From positions 51,730 through 115,729 of the forward strand of contig CADBJW010000009.1 of assembly GCA_902795135.1 (NCBI GenBank): a DNA stretch of 64,000 bases. The letters are read 5' to 3'. The translations under genes and the position numbers were made by a program. Under the pieces are notes generated by a model. It was not told the origin of the DNA and searched no databases. It saw only the letters and a program-made list of their open reading frames with translations. The DNA is from an uncultured Eubacteriales bacterium. Lineage in GTDB: Bacteria; Bacillota; Clostridia; Peptostreptococcales; Anaerovoracaceae. This document shows positions 35,479-44,249 of this stretch, piece after piece (position 1 is the first letter of the stretch; each line of letters begins with the position of its first letter).

Positions 35479-35880
35479 ATGCAAAGTCTTTTATATAGCA
35501 TCGTAATGCTGATTTCAAGAATCCACACTTATTTCCTGAGCTGGAACGACTCGATTGAAAACAGCTTCACCGATAAAGAGCTGCACTTCATTATCATCGG
35601 TCTCTTTGGTGTAGCCTTAATCTTGGCACTGCACCCACTGTTCCTGTGGCTGGCTAAGACGGGTCACACCATGGTCATCTCCTTCTTCTATGTGTTCACC
35701 GTTATTCTGGTCATCACCTTCGCCATCGAAATCGGTCAAGGCTATTATGGAACGGGAATCATGGAATTTGATGATGTGATTTATGGAATCAGCGGGTTCT
35801 TTGTGTTCTTCGCGATTTTCCTGACCATCCGCGGCATCATTCATCTCATTGCCCGGCTGGCCGGCTCCAAAGACGAATAA
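35479..35880 (+). CDS. Small VanZ-like integral membrane protein
   Basis: 133 residues, one of the few plus-strand genes. Three to four membrane segments are seen: FIIIGLFGVALILALHPLFLWLA, MVISFFYVFTVILVITFAI and IYGISGFFVFFAIFLTIRGI. FAIEIGQGYYGTGIMEFDDVIYGISG resembles the VanZ/PhtZ core E-x-x-Q...D-x-x-D-hydrophobic, so a distant VanZ-like fold is likely; function is unknown. I chose ATG 35479, which has GGAGGG upstream, over the earlier ATG at 35464 that lies in that site. A TATAAT is at 35448-35453 without a clear -35. It ends 2 bp from yvcK, convergently. Confidence 0.75.
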   Translation: MQSLLYSIVMLISRIHTYFLSWNDSIENSFTDKELHFIIIGLFGVALILALHPLFLWLAKTGHTMVISFFYVFTVILVITFAIEIGQGYYGTGIMEFDDVIYGISGFFVFFAIFLTIRGIIHLIARLAGSKDE

Positions 35881-35882
35881 CC

Positions 35883-36851
35883 TCACCGCATCAAATAAGA
35901 AAATACCATATATGCAGTCTTAAGTTCGTCATGACGAATGCTTCCATGATCGATCTTAATGACATCATCTGCAAGTAGTTCTACACCAAGTCTGTCTACG
36001 GTATCACGATCCAGATCCACGACAGACTTGTTTTCTTTTGTCTTATATACATCCGTAACTTCCAACCGGACACTTCCCGTATTGGCGAGAACCACGTCTA
36101 CCCGGTGTTCCCCCAAATACCGGTTCAATACCTTAATGTGATTTCCTACCGTATATCCGTCGGTTTCCCCGGGCTGTGTCACCAGATTGGAAATGTACAT
36201 GATCGGCGCCCGACTCTTATCCAGAGCCTTACGAATATCCGGCGCGATCAGATGGGGCAAAATGCTGGTATACAGACTTCCAGGGCTAAGAATGATCAGG
36301 TCCGCGTCCTGGATCTTGCCGATGATCTCTGAGGATACGCTGAACTGATGATCATAGATCAGGAAGTCGATGTTCTGAGCATTTTTGCCCACTTCTACTT
36401 CCCCATAGTATTCCTTGTCGCCGCTGTAGCCGATCAGTTCCACTTTTTCTTCTGTCAGAGGCAGTACAGACCCTTTGACTTTCAAAAGCTTCGACATGTA
36501 CTTGGTCGCTTCTGTCAAATCCCCCTTCAGGTCGATCAACGCGGCCAGCATAATGTTTCTTACCGGATGGTTGTACAGGGATCCGCCTTTTTCAAACCGG
36601 TAGCTGAGCAGATCAATAAAATCGTCGTCCACATTGGCCATGGACAAAAGAACCTTACCTAGGTCCCCCACGGCTGGTATATCCAATTCTTCTTTTAAAA
36701 CGCCGGTACTGCTGCCATCATCACTGACCGTGATCACCGCCGTTACATCAACAGGAAACAGCTTCAATCCGGATAAAAGACAGGACAGTCCCGTGCCGCC
36801 GCCAAATACGATTACTTTTTTCATACTATTTGTTTCAGGTAAATCAATCAT
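35883..36851 (-). CDS. yvcK: YvcK family gluconeogenesis/cell-envelope factor
   Basis: 322 residues of the CofD/YvcK fold: KKVIVFGGGTGLSCLLSGL at the start, ITVSDDGSSTGVLKEELDIPAVGDLGKVLLSMAN, PGSLYTSILPHLI, and MYISNLVTQPGETDGYTVGNHIKVL. YvcK binds UDP-GlcNAc and links carbon metabolism to wall synthesis in Bacillus. Start ATG 36851 is used; ATG 36824 (MKKVIVFGG) is equally possible, and neither has a strong ribosome binding site. Gap to the SH3 lipoprotein gene is 3 bp. The common rapZ and whiA neighbours are absent. Confidence 0.9.
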   Translation of the reverse strand: MIDLPETNSMKKVIVFGGGTGLSCLLSGLKLFPVDVTAVITVSDDGSSTGVLKEELDIPAVGDLGKVLLSMANVDDDFIDLLSYRFEKGGSLYNHPVRNIMLAALIDLKGDLTEATKYMSKLLKVKGSVLPLTEEKVELIGYSGDKEYYGEVEVGKNAQNIDFLIYDHQFSVSSEIIGKIQDADLIILSPGSLYTSILPHLIAPDIRKALDKSRAPIMYISNLVTQPGETDGYTVGNHIKVLNRYLGEHRVDVVLANTGSVRLEVTDVYKTKENKSVVDLDRDTVDRLGVELLADDVIKIDHGSIRHDELKTAYMVFSYLMR

Positions 36852-36854
36852 AAC

Positions 36855-37709
36855 TTATTGAGCCAACGTGGATTGGCTGATGTAATATCCTCGGTATGGA
36901 TCAGAGGCGATCTCGTACCAACCATCATGCAAATTCGTGACCTGGACGACCGAACCGTTGTCCAGGCGGCCAACCACATCGTAATTGGTGCCGCGGCCAT
37001 TTCGAACATTCGCGTATCCATCCGGTTCTGACACATAGCGCACCTCCGTTACCGCCATGTCCGGCTGCAGTTCAGACAGCATCGACTCATGAATGTAATA
37101 TCCGCTAAAGATACCATAGTCGATCAGATACCAACCATCTTTCAAATGCGATACGTAAACCGCAGTACCGTTGTACAGCTTACCCCAAACCTGACTGTTG
37201 GAGCTACGTCCCATCCGGACATTTGCTTCCCCGTCCGAAGAGGAAACAAACATGCGCTTGCTGACTTCCTGCCTGGACCAGTCATCGGATAAGGTCGACT
37301 TGTGGATATAATATCCCGTAAACGATCCACTGGTAATCTGATACCACCCGTCTACCGGTCCGGTAACCGTTACAATATTTCCGTTTTTCACCATGCCGAC
37401 CACATCGTAATTGGTGCCGGGGCCTTTGCGCACATTCGCGTATCCGTCATCCTGGTCCGCGTACATAATGTGCTGTGTGACGCTTGGCTCTTCGGCCTGG
37501 ATCGATCCGAGAGCGCCAGCCAAAGACTTGGTATCCAGCTTACCCTGATTCGACTCTTCTGCCGTTGTTTCCTCTGCGGCAGCCGTTTCATTGGAGGCCG
37601 CTGTATCATCTCCAGCGTCTCCGGATCCGCATCCTGCAAAAGCAATCAAAAGAACCATGCACAGAAGTATTCTGAGCCATAATTTCAGCGAATTTTTCTT
37701 ACAAAACAT
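36855..37709 (-). CDS. Lipoprotein with three bacterial SH3 domains
   Basis: 284 residues. The signal peptide (MFCKKNSLKLWLRILLCMVL) ends in lipobox AFAGC with Cys27, followed by an Ala/Glu/Thr-rich linker. Three SH3b repeats of about 60 residues follow, each with GYANVR/GEANVR, a Gly-Tyr-Tyr-Ile turn (TGYYIHKS, SGYYIHES, RGYYISQS) and DGWY. SH3b domains bind peptidoglycan peptides. No catalytic domain is attached, so it is probably a wall-binding or sensing lipoprotein. ATG 37709 has GGAG 9 bases upstream. It precedes yvcK, itself tied to wall synthesis. Confidence 0.85.
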   Translation of the reverse strand: MFCKKNSLKLWLRILLCMVLLIAFAGCGSGDAGDDTAASNETAAAEETTAEESNQGKLDTKSLAGALGSIQAEEPSVTQHIMYADQDDGYANVRKGPGTNYDVVGMVKNGNIVTVTGPVDGWYQITSGSFTGYYIHKSTLSDDWSRQEVSKRMFVSSSDGEANVRMGRSSNSQVWGKLYNGTAVYVSHLKDGWYLIDYGIFSGYYIHESMLSELQPDMAVTEVRYVSEPDGYANVRNGRGTNYDVVGRLDNGSVVQVTNLHDGWYEIASDPYRGYYISQSTLAQ

Positions 37710-37763
37710 ATTGGTCATCTCCACTTATACCCTATTCGATTTGGATTTTTTAATGATATAAAT

Positions 37764-37792
37764 AGTATAATTAATAACCAAAATTACGTCTA
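37764..37792 (-). promoter_or_regulatory. Probable promoter of the SH3 lipoprotein-yvcK unit
   Basis: TAGACG (37792-37787), 17 bp, TATACT (37769-37764). A second candidate, TTGGTT and TATCAT 17 bp apart, overlaps it slightly downstream. The 132 bp between the APC terminator and the gene hold nothing else I can see. Confidence 0.5.
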
Positions 37793-37841
37793 TAGCGATT
37801 TTGAAATATGTCCGGATATTCTTTCAATCCGATTGGACGAT

Positions 37842-37884
37842 TCCAAAAAGAAAAGGCTCAAAACCGTCCTGTGGTCTTGAGCCT
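37842..37884 (-). terminator. Terminator after the APC permease
   Basis: Stem AGGCTCAA with TTGAGCCT (minus strand) with further G-C pairing inside, followed by TTTTCTTTTT. It lies 30 bp after the permease stop. Confidence 0.85.
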
Positions 37885-37913
37885 CTTGCTTGTTTTTCGA
37901 ATTTATCCGAACT

Positions 37914-39359
37914 TTAGAATCTCTTGTAATCGTTACCAAACATAAGATATTCTGTTTCTTCCTTCGAAACTTTGCCATTCTTCGATGCCTTGTTGGCAAT
38001 GAAGAAGATCACGCCCAGTACGATCCAGCCGCCGCACAGACCCCATTCAACACCAGTCAGTGGTGATGGGCTTCCCAATGCTGGCAGATACAGCCAGAAG
38101 AAGAACAGGGATACGAGCAAAGCGCCAACGCCGATTACAGGGCCGCCCTTCGTGTAGAATGGACGCTCCAAAGTTGGTTCCTTACTTCTCAGAATGAAGA
38201 AGGAAAGTGATACCATGAAGTATGCAACTACGGTACCGAATGCTGCTGCGTCAACCAGCCATACCAGAGCACCTCTGCCGAGCAGCGGTGAAAGAACTGT
38301 AAACAGTCCAACGAGCAGTACTGCTGCAACCGGTGAGCCATACTTCGGGTGAACCTTCGCGAATACGGATGGCAGCATCTTCGCTCTTGCCATGGAGAAC
38401 AGTACTCGGGAAGCACCTACAACGAATCCGTTCCAGGACGTCAGAATACCGCACATAGCAGCGATGATCATCAGTTTACCAAAGATTGGATTGTTCATGC
38501 AGAAGGCGAAGCAGTTTGCAACTGGAACCGCTTCGGAGTCATTGACAAATCCGTTCAGTACATCGCCAGGAGTTGAAATCGCAACTGCGAAAATCATCAG
38601 GCAATACCAGAAAGCAGCCATGCAAATAGCGATGATCATTACTTTACCGATTTTGCCGAGAGGAATGTTCATTTCCTCAGCAGCCTGTGGAATAACGTCA
38701 AAACCTACAAACATAGCAGGTACTGCCAGCATTACAGCAACGAATCCTTTACCATCCGTAAACAGTGGAACAAAGTTGTCGATGGAACCGGTTGCCGTTC
38801 CGCAGATAGCAAATGAAATACCGCCGATTGCCATAGCAACGGTAGCAACCGTCTGGAATACAGCAGAAGCCTTTGCTCCTCTGTAGTTAACAACGGTCAT
38901 TACGATTGCACCAACAATGGCGATAATCAGGAATGTAACGGTTACGTCAGAACCCTGGATCGTCCAGAGCGTTCCTCCAGTAGGCAGTACGCCTGCAAAC
39001 AGGAAATTGATTGCATTGGCCAATGCCGGGCCTTCCCAGGCAGCTACGCCCAGATAAGCCAGTGTGATCATCCAGCCGGTAAACCATGCTGCATTGTATC
39101 CCATCGCACGATAGGAGAATACAAGCTCACCACCTGACAGCGGCAGTGCCGGTGTCAGCTCCGCGTAAGTCAGTCCTACGAAGATAGCCATCACGCCGCC
39201 AAGACCGAATGCGATCATTGCACCGATCGAGCCGCCGTTTCCTACCCAGGAGCCAGCCAGCATGATCCATCCCCATCCAATCATCGTACCAAACGCCAGG
39301 GCCAGTACGTCTTTCATGTTTAGGGATCGATGTAGTTCTTGTCTTTCTTGATTTTCCAT
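37914..39359 (-). CDS. APC superfamily amino acid permease
   Basis: 481 residues, about 12 membrane segments. The first carries the APC signature GTMIGWGWIMLAGSWV; then VGLTYAELTPALPLSGGELVFSYRAMG, and GFDVIPQAAEEMNIPLGKIGKVM in the consensus region between helices 6 and 7. It probably imports an amino acid or amine by cation symport; substrate is unknown. GTGAAAGG is before the ATG. It has its own promoter, an inverted repeat at the start point and its own terminator, so it is a regulated single-gene unit. Confidence 0.88.
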   Translation of the reverse strand: MENQERQELHRSLNMKDVLALAFGTMIGWGWIMLAGSWVGNGGSIGAMIAFGLGGVMAIFVGLTYAELTPALPLSGGELVFSYRAMGYNAAWFTGWMITLAYLGVAAWEGPALANAINFLFAGVLPTGGTLWTIQGSDVTVTFLIIAIVGAIVMTVVNYRGAKASAVFQTVATVAMAIGGISFAICGTATGSIDNFVPLFTDGKGFVAVMLAVPAMFVGFDVIPQAAEEMNIPLGKIGKVMIIAICMAAFWYCLMIFAVAISTPGDVLNGFVNDSEAVPVANCFAFCMNNPIFGKLMIIAAMCGILTSWNGFVVGASRVLFSMARAKMLPSVFAKVHPKYGSPVAAVLLVGLFTVLSPLLGRGALVWLVDAAAFGTVVAYFMVSLSFFILRSKEPTLERPFYTKGGPVIGVGALLVSLFFFWLYLPALGSPSPLTGVEWGLCGGWIVLGVIFFIANKASKNGKVSKEETEYLMFGNDYKRF

Positions 39360-39405
39360 AAAAATCCTTTCACCTCATAATAAGCAAAAAATAACGAGTC
39401 AAAAA

Positions 39406-39417
39406 CGAGATGTCTCG
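39406..39417 (-). promoter_or_regulatory. Inverted repeat abutting the APC permease -10 box
   Basis: CGAGA-CA-TCTCG on the minus strand sits directly after the -10, over the predicted start point. The position suits a repressor operator; the short spacing makes an RNA hairpin weak. The regulator is not identified. Confidence 0.4.
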
Positions 39418-39446
39418 ATTATACATGATGCGCTTATTAATGTGAA
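39418..39446 (-). promoter_or_regulatory. Promoter of the APC permease
   Basis: TTCACA (39446-39441), 17 bp, TATAAT (39423-39418). Predicted start near 39411, inside the inverted repeat; the leader is about 50 nt. Confidence 0.75.
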
Positions 39447-39464
39447 GTAATTAACAAGAATTAT

Positions 39465-40112
39465 TTAACAAAAATTTGATCTAATTTCATCCAATTTTTC
39501 GTATAAATTTTCAACCGTTCCATTGTTGTCGACGACAAAGTCGGCTAGTTTGGCTTTTATGTCATCATCGTACTGACTGTCGATCCTGCTTTGAATCTCC
39601 TTACGAGTCGCCTTATCCCTGATGGCTACACGGGTTATACGCTCTTCCATATCTGCGGTAATCAGAATGACCAGGTCGCAGAGTTCATTGGCCTCTGACT
39701 CAAATAGCAGCGGTGCATCGATCAGGATCCCATTGTATCCCCTCTCACCTCTGGCTTTCGCCTGATCATCTTCCTGTTCTATTTCGGCAATGCGTTTTTC
39801 GATGACCCGGATGATTTCAGCGAACATAATATTGTCAAATTTTTCACGAGTCATGTCATCGGCAAAGGCTACACGTGCCATGGCACGCCGGTTAAGTTTA
39901 CCCGGAGCATCTAATATTTCAATATTATCCTTATTGTAATCGCTGCCAGGACCAAAGGTTTCCTGCAGCACATCAATAATCGGCATGCCCTCCGCCGTAA
40001 TTTCATGTGCAATAAGATCTGCGTCGATATGGGCAAACCCTTTCTCGAGAAAGTATTCTGCAGCCGTGGATTTCCCGGAGCCAATTCCTCCTGTTAGTCC
40101 TATAATAAGCAT
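39465..40112 (-). CDS. coaE: Dephospho-CoA kinase
   Basis: 215 residues. P-loop GLTGGIGSGKSTAAEYF, HIDADLIAHEI (the conserved Asp of the substrate site), and VAFADDMTREKFDNIM are seen; family length is about 200. It phosphorylates dephospho-CoA to CoA. An insertion of charged residues (EIEQEDDQAKARGERGYNG) lies before the LIDAPLLFE block. It is the last gene of the run after polA, as in many Firmicutes. Confidence 0.95.
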   Translation of the reverse strand: MLIIGLTGGIGSGKSTAAEYFLEKGFAHIDADLIAHEITAEGMPIIDVLQETFGPGSDYNKDNIEILDAPGKLNRRAMARVAFADDMTREKFDNIMFAEIIRVIEKRIAEIEQEDDQAKARGERGYNGILIDAPLLFESEANELCDLVILITADMEERITRVAIRDKATRKEIQSRIDSQYDDDIKAKLADFVVDNNGTVENLYEKLDEIRSNFC

Positions 40113-40139
40113 GTGTCACCTGCCTGTTCTGTTCGTTGT

Positions 40140-42803
40140 TTATTTCAGCTCGTACCAGTTCGTTCCTTCGTTCAGCTCTGCTTTCAGTTCTACCGCCATC
40201 TCGTAGGCAGACTCCATGTTCTCAACCAAAAGCTTTTTCACGAGTTCCTTCTCCTCCGGATAGGTATTGATGATCAGTTCATCGTGGATCTGCAGAATCA
40301 GTTTGGACTTCAGCTTTTGCTCTTTGATTGCGTTGTAAACCTTGATCATGGCGATTTTGATGATATCCGCTGCACTTCCCTGTATCGGTGTGTTCATGGC
40401 GAGCCGTTCCCCCACCTGCCGAACCATAAACTGGGAGGCATGGATTTCCTTGATGTAACGTTTCCGTCCCATGAGCGTCGTAACGTATCCATTATCCTTG
40501 CAAAAGGCCACGGCTTCATCCATAAACGCCTTGACCTGCTGATGCTTAGCAAAATAGGCATCGATATAATCCGTCGCTTCTTTTCGTGTAATCTGCAGCT
40601 CCGAGGACAATCCAAAGGCGCTCATTCCGTAAATCACGCCGAAATTAACGGCCTTCGCACGGCTTCGCTCGTTTGGAGTGATCTGGTCTTCCGGAACGCC
40701 GAGAACGTGAGCCGCTGTTGCCCGGTGAATGTCCTCCCCGTTATTGAAGGCCCGAATCAAGGCCTCATCGCCGGACATATGAGCCAGCACCCGCAGCTCG
40801 ATTTGGGAGTAATCCGCTCCCACGAGAACGCAGGATGCATCCTCCGGAACAAAGGCTTTACGCAGCTGTCTGCCTAATTCCTGACGGATCGGGATATTCT
40901 GAAGGTTTGGTTCCGTACAGCTGATCCGGCCCGTGGCTGTCACAGTCTGCTGGAAATGGGCCCGGATTTTGCTGTCTTCCGGATTGATCAACGGAATCAA
41001 CCCGTCAACATAGGTGCTCTTAAGCTTACTCAGGGTTCGGTACTCCAGAATATTCGGCACAATTGGATGTTGATCCTTGATTTTTTCCAGAATGTCCGCG
41101 CTGGTGGAATATCCCCTCTTGGTTTTCTTGCCATGAGGCAGTTCCAGTTTTTCAAAGAGAATCTCTCCCAGTTGAATCGGGGAATTGATATTAAACTCTT
41201 CTCCCGCCAACATCTGGATCGTGGCTGCCAGTTCTTCAATTTTGGCGGACAGTTTTTCACCAAATTCTCCCAGGAATTCCTTGTCCGCCTTGAAGCCTTC
41301 CTTTTCCATGGAGGCCATCACTTCTACCAGCGGCAGTTCAATATCATAGAGCACATGCTCCAGACCTTCCTGCCGAATGGTTTCTGTCTGTTGTTTATAA
41401 ATCCCATCAATGGCGGTGCAAATCTGAAGGCCCAACTCTGCCTGTTCAGCTTCCTGCGGCTCCTTTGGCAATTCCAAAGACGTGTGCAGATATTCATTAA
41501 CCAAAGCCGACAAGTCGTAGTTGCTCCTGCTGGAATCGATGACGTATTGGGCAATGGCCGTATCAAAACAGGTATCCAATCGCTTCGTACCTTTGCAGAG
41601 GAGCATATAGTAATCGTCAATCAGATCGTGCCCGATAAACCGGATTTCCTGCTGATCCAACCAGCCAAAGAAATCGGTCGCATTAGAACAGTTGATATAG
41701 TAATAATCGTTTCCATTCAAAAGCCCCGCTCCGCTTACCAGCGGTTCGCCTACGTGGTTTCCGTCTCCGAATAGATGGAGCACGGTCTCACCGCGGAGTT
41801 TGATTTTTTCCAAACCTGCATTGGCGTAGATCGTATGCTGGCTGATGTGCTCCGTCCGGTCAGCGCCCATTGATGCAGCCTCTTCAACCCTTTCACTGGA
41901 TGCGCCTTCTTCTGTCCCCGCTGGGCCAGATGCCGCTTCTGGTTTCTTGAGTTTGCTAAGGAACTTATTGAATTCCAGCATTTTATAAATTTCTACCAGA
42001 GTATCGTAATCCGTTTCACCGATTTTGAATCCGGCCATATCCGTATCGATCGGTGCATTGGTGTTGATGGTTGCCAGTTTTTTGCTCATCATAGCCGTCA
42101 TGGCGTTTTCCGAGACCTTTTTCTGAAGTCCCGCTGGTTTGATCTCATCCACCTTCTGGATGATATTCTCCACGCTTCCGTATTCCTGAATCAGTTTCGT
42201 TGCCGTCTTTGCGCCGACGCCCGGAATGCCCGGGATATTGTCCGACGAATCGCCGGCAAGGCCTTTGTAATCGATGAACTGAAGCGGCGTAAACCCATAC
42301 GCCTCGACAAAGGAATCATGATCGAATAAATCGAAATCGGAAACCCCTCGTTTCGTATAGATGATCTTGGTTACGTCCGTCGCCAGTTGCAGCTGGTCCC
42401 GGTCGCCGGTCACGATGAAAGGCTCCAGACCGTCGGCTTCGGCAGCCCGCGCAATGGTTCCTATAATATCATCGGCCTCAAATCCTTCTGTTTCCACACG
42501 GGCGATGTGCATGGCGTCCAGGATGTCTTTGAGAATCGGAATCTGCATGGCCAGTTCCGGCGGCATCTTCTTTCTACCCGCCTTATAGTCTTTGTATTCT
42601 TTATGACGGAAGGTAGGCGCCTTCATATCAAAGGCAACCGCCATGTAAGACGGTTTATAGGTCCGCCGAATCTTATCCATCATATTAATAAACCCAAAAA
42701 TCGCATGGGTGTAAATGCCGTCGTTGGTGATCATCGGCTGCCGCATGGCGTAGTAGGCACGATTGATCAAACTGTTGCCATCGATTATGGCGATTCTTTC
42801 CAT
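40140..42803 (-). CDS. polA: DNA polymerase I
   Basis: 887 residues. Order: 5' nuclease (about 1-290, IIDGNSLINRAYYAM, VTGDRDQLQLAT, GLAGDSSDNIPGIPGVGAKTA), an exonuclease-like domain (about 310-480) and the polymerase domain with motif A (VGADYSQIELRVLAHM), motif B (RSRAKAVNFGVIYGMS) and motif C (LILQIHDELI). The middle domain has lost the first exonuclease acidic motif (VLHLFGDGN where D-x-E is expected), so proofreading is probably absent, as in Bacillus Pol I. AGGAGG precedes the ATG. It joins repair and Okazaki fragment processing. Confidence 0.96.
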   Translation of the reverse strand: MERIAIIDGNSLINRAYYAMRQPMITNDGIYTHAIFGFINMMDKIRRTYKPSYMAVAFDMKAPTFRHKEYKDYKAGRKKMPPELAMQIPILKDILDAMHIARVETEGFEADDIIGTIARAAEADGLEPFIVTGDRDQLQLATDVTKIIYTKRGVSDFDLFDHDSFVEAYGFTPLQFIDYKGLAGDSSDNIPGIPGVGAKTATKLIQEYGSVENIIQKVDEIKPAGLQKKVSENAMTAMMSKKLATINTNAPIDTDMAGFKIGETDYDTLVEIYKMLEFNKFLSKLKKPEAASGPAGTEEGASSERVEEAASMGADRTEHISQHTIYANAGLEKIKLRGETVLHLFGDGNHVGEPLVSGAGLLNGNDYYYINCSNATDFFGWLDQQEIRFIGHDLIDDYYMLLCKGTKRLDTCFDTAIAQYVIDSSRSNYDLSALVNEYLHTSLELPKEPQEAEQAELGLQICTAIDGIYKQQTETIRQEGLEHVLYDIELPLVEVMASMEKEGFKADKEFLGEFGEKLSAKIEELAATIQMLAGEEFNINSPIQLGEILFEKLELPHGKKTKRGYSTSADILEKIKDQHPIVPNILEYRTLSKLKSTYVDGLIPLINPEDSKIRAHFQQTVTATGRISCTEPNLQNIPIRQELGRQLRKAFVPEDASCVLVGADYSQIELRVLAHMSGDEALIRAFNNGEDIHRATAAHVLGVPEDQITPNERSRAKAVNFGVIYGMSAFGLSSELQITRKEATDYIDAYFAKHQQVKAFMDEAVAFCKDNGYVTTLMGRKRYIKEIHASQFMVRQVGERLAMNTPIQGSAADIIKIAMIKVYNAIKEQKLKSKLILQIHDELIINTYPEEKELVKKLLVENMESAYEMAVELKAELNEGTNWYELK

Positions 42804-42825
42804 AACTATCTTTCCTCCTGTCCTT

Positions 42826-43227
42826 CTACGAACGCTCTAAAACAAACCCTTCCGGCAAAAGCGCCGTGAGCGGTCGCACCTTCAATTCGCCGCCATCCTC
42901 TGGACTTGCTTTTGTGATGACTTCGATTTCCGGTGAGAACTCATACATAAACTGCCGGCAGATTCCGCAAGGAACCGATTCTTCGTCCCCGGCAGATATG
43001 GCAATTTTAGCAAATTCCCGTTTCCCTTCGGAAATGGCTTTTACAAAGGCGACCCGCTCGGCGCAGATCGTCGCTCCATAAGATGAATTTTCGATATTGA
43101 CGCCTGTGAACAGTTCCCCGTCCTTTGTCAAAAGCGCTGCGCCAACACAAAAATTCGAAAAAGGCGCGTAAGCATTCACTCTGGCACCTTCTGCGATTTC
43201 ATATAATTTTTCGTTGGTAATGTTCAT
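42826..43227 (-). CDS. cdd: Cytidine deaminase
   Basis: 133 residues, the homotetrameric type. The zinc site is TICAERVAF (C-A-E, with the proton-shuttling Glu) plus PCGICRQFMYE. FSNFCVGAAL and VNIENSSYGAT bind the nucleoside. It converts cytidine and deoxycytidine to uridine forms. ATG 43227 has GGAG 9 bases upstream; a GTG five codons earlier is possible. It lies between the P1 peptidase gene and polA. Confidence 0.94.
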   Translation of the reverse strand: MNITNEKLYEIAEGARVNAYAPFSNFCVGAALLTKDGELFTGVNIENSSYGATICAERVAFVKAISEGKREFAKIAISAGDEESVPCGICRQFMYEFSPEIEVITKASPEDGGELKVRPLTALLPEGFVLERS

Positions 43228-43248
43228 AATTTGATTCTCCACGGTTCC

Positions 43249-44232
43249 TTAAAGCAGCGTATCGGAAAGATCCCGCACGGCTTTTGCGCCATAGGCGGTC
43301 TCCGCACGGCGAACTGCATCGTTGATCGCCTTTGCCATCACGTATGCACCCAAATCTCCCAGGGCATCCTGATTGACACTGACGTCGCCCTTCGCTAAAA
43401 AGAAAATCGTATCGCCATCGGCACTGGTGTGCACCGGCTGAATGGCTCTGGCGTATCCGTCATGGGCCATGTCGGCAAGCTTATTGCACTGATCCTTGGT
43501 CAAAGCCGCATTGGTGATGAGGAATCCAATGGTCGTATTTCCTGTAAATACGTTTTTATCCCTTTGCACCGATTCCCACATGGCCTGACAAGTATTGTCA
43601 AAGGCCTTGCCGTCTTCCGTCAGCATTCCGGCAATTTCTTCTCCGGTGTCTGCATCAAAGACATCGCCCAGTGCATTCACAGCCACCACGGCGCCAATCT
43701 TTAGGTCTCCGGACTGAACCGCGTACGTCCCCAGTCCGCTCTTCATAAGGGTATCCAGACCCTTAAATTTACCCACCGTAGCACCGGTGCCCGCACCGAT
43801 ATTTCCGCCGCAGAACGGCTTCTCCGCCCATTGCTCGGAATCGATGCAAGCCTGATATCCCATTTCCGCATCCGGACGGCATTTGAAATCACCAATGACC
43901 AAATCGAACAGACACGCCGCCGGTACAATTGGCACGATTCCCATGCCAACGTCAAATCCAATGCCTTTGTCCTCTAAATATTTCATCACACCGGTTGCCG
44001 CGTCCAACCCATAGGCGCTGCCGCCGGAAAGACACAGGCCGAAGATCTCCTGAACCATTTTCTGTGGATCCAGCAGATCCGTTTCGCGGGTCGCCGGTCC
44101 GCCGCCTTTGACGGACACGCCGGCTCTAGCGCCACCTTCACAGACGACCACAGTACAACCCGTGGCGCCCTCCTTGTTCTGCGCATTGCCGATCCGAAAT
44201 CCCGGTATTTCTGTGATATTGATCTCTTTCAT
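43249..44232 (-). CDS. P1 (DmpA/BapA) family peptidase
   Basis: 327 residues. GFRIGNAQNKEGATGCTVVVCEGG at the start and LCLSGGSAYGLDAATGVMKYLED, then GNIGAGTGATVGKF, and TTIGFLITNAALTKDQCNKLADMAHDGYARAIQPVHTSADGDTIF with the Asn-Ala region near the nucleophile of this self-processing Ntn-type family. Members are aminopeptidases, some acting on beta-amino-acid peptides; many are uncharacterised. It follows the OPT transporter by 17 bp, so imported peptides may be its substrates. Confidence 0.85.
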   Translation of the reverse strand: MKEINITEIPGFRIGNAQNKEGATGCTVVVCEGGARAGVSVKGGGPATRETDLLDPQKMVQEIFGLCLSGGSAYGLDAATGVMKYLEDKGIGFDVGMGIVPIVPAACLFDLVIGDFKCRPDAEMGYQACIDSEQWAEKPFCGGNIGAGTGATVGKFKGLDTLMKSGLGTYAVQSGDLKIGAVVAVNALGDVFDADTGEEIAGMLTEDGKAFDNTCQAMWESVQRDKNVFTGNTTIGFLITNAALTKDQCNKLADMAHDGYARAIQPVHTSADGDTIFFLAKGDVSVNQDALGDLGAYVMAKAINDAVRRAETAYGAKAVRDLSDTLL

Positions 44233-44249
44233 GTTACTTGCCCCTTCTT

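Noticed and set aside
36900-37520. DNA-level tandem repeats in the SH3 lipoprotein gene
   Set aside because: The similarity is at protein level between three diverged SH3 domains; the DNA copies are not near-identical.
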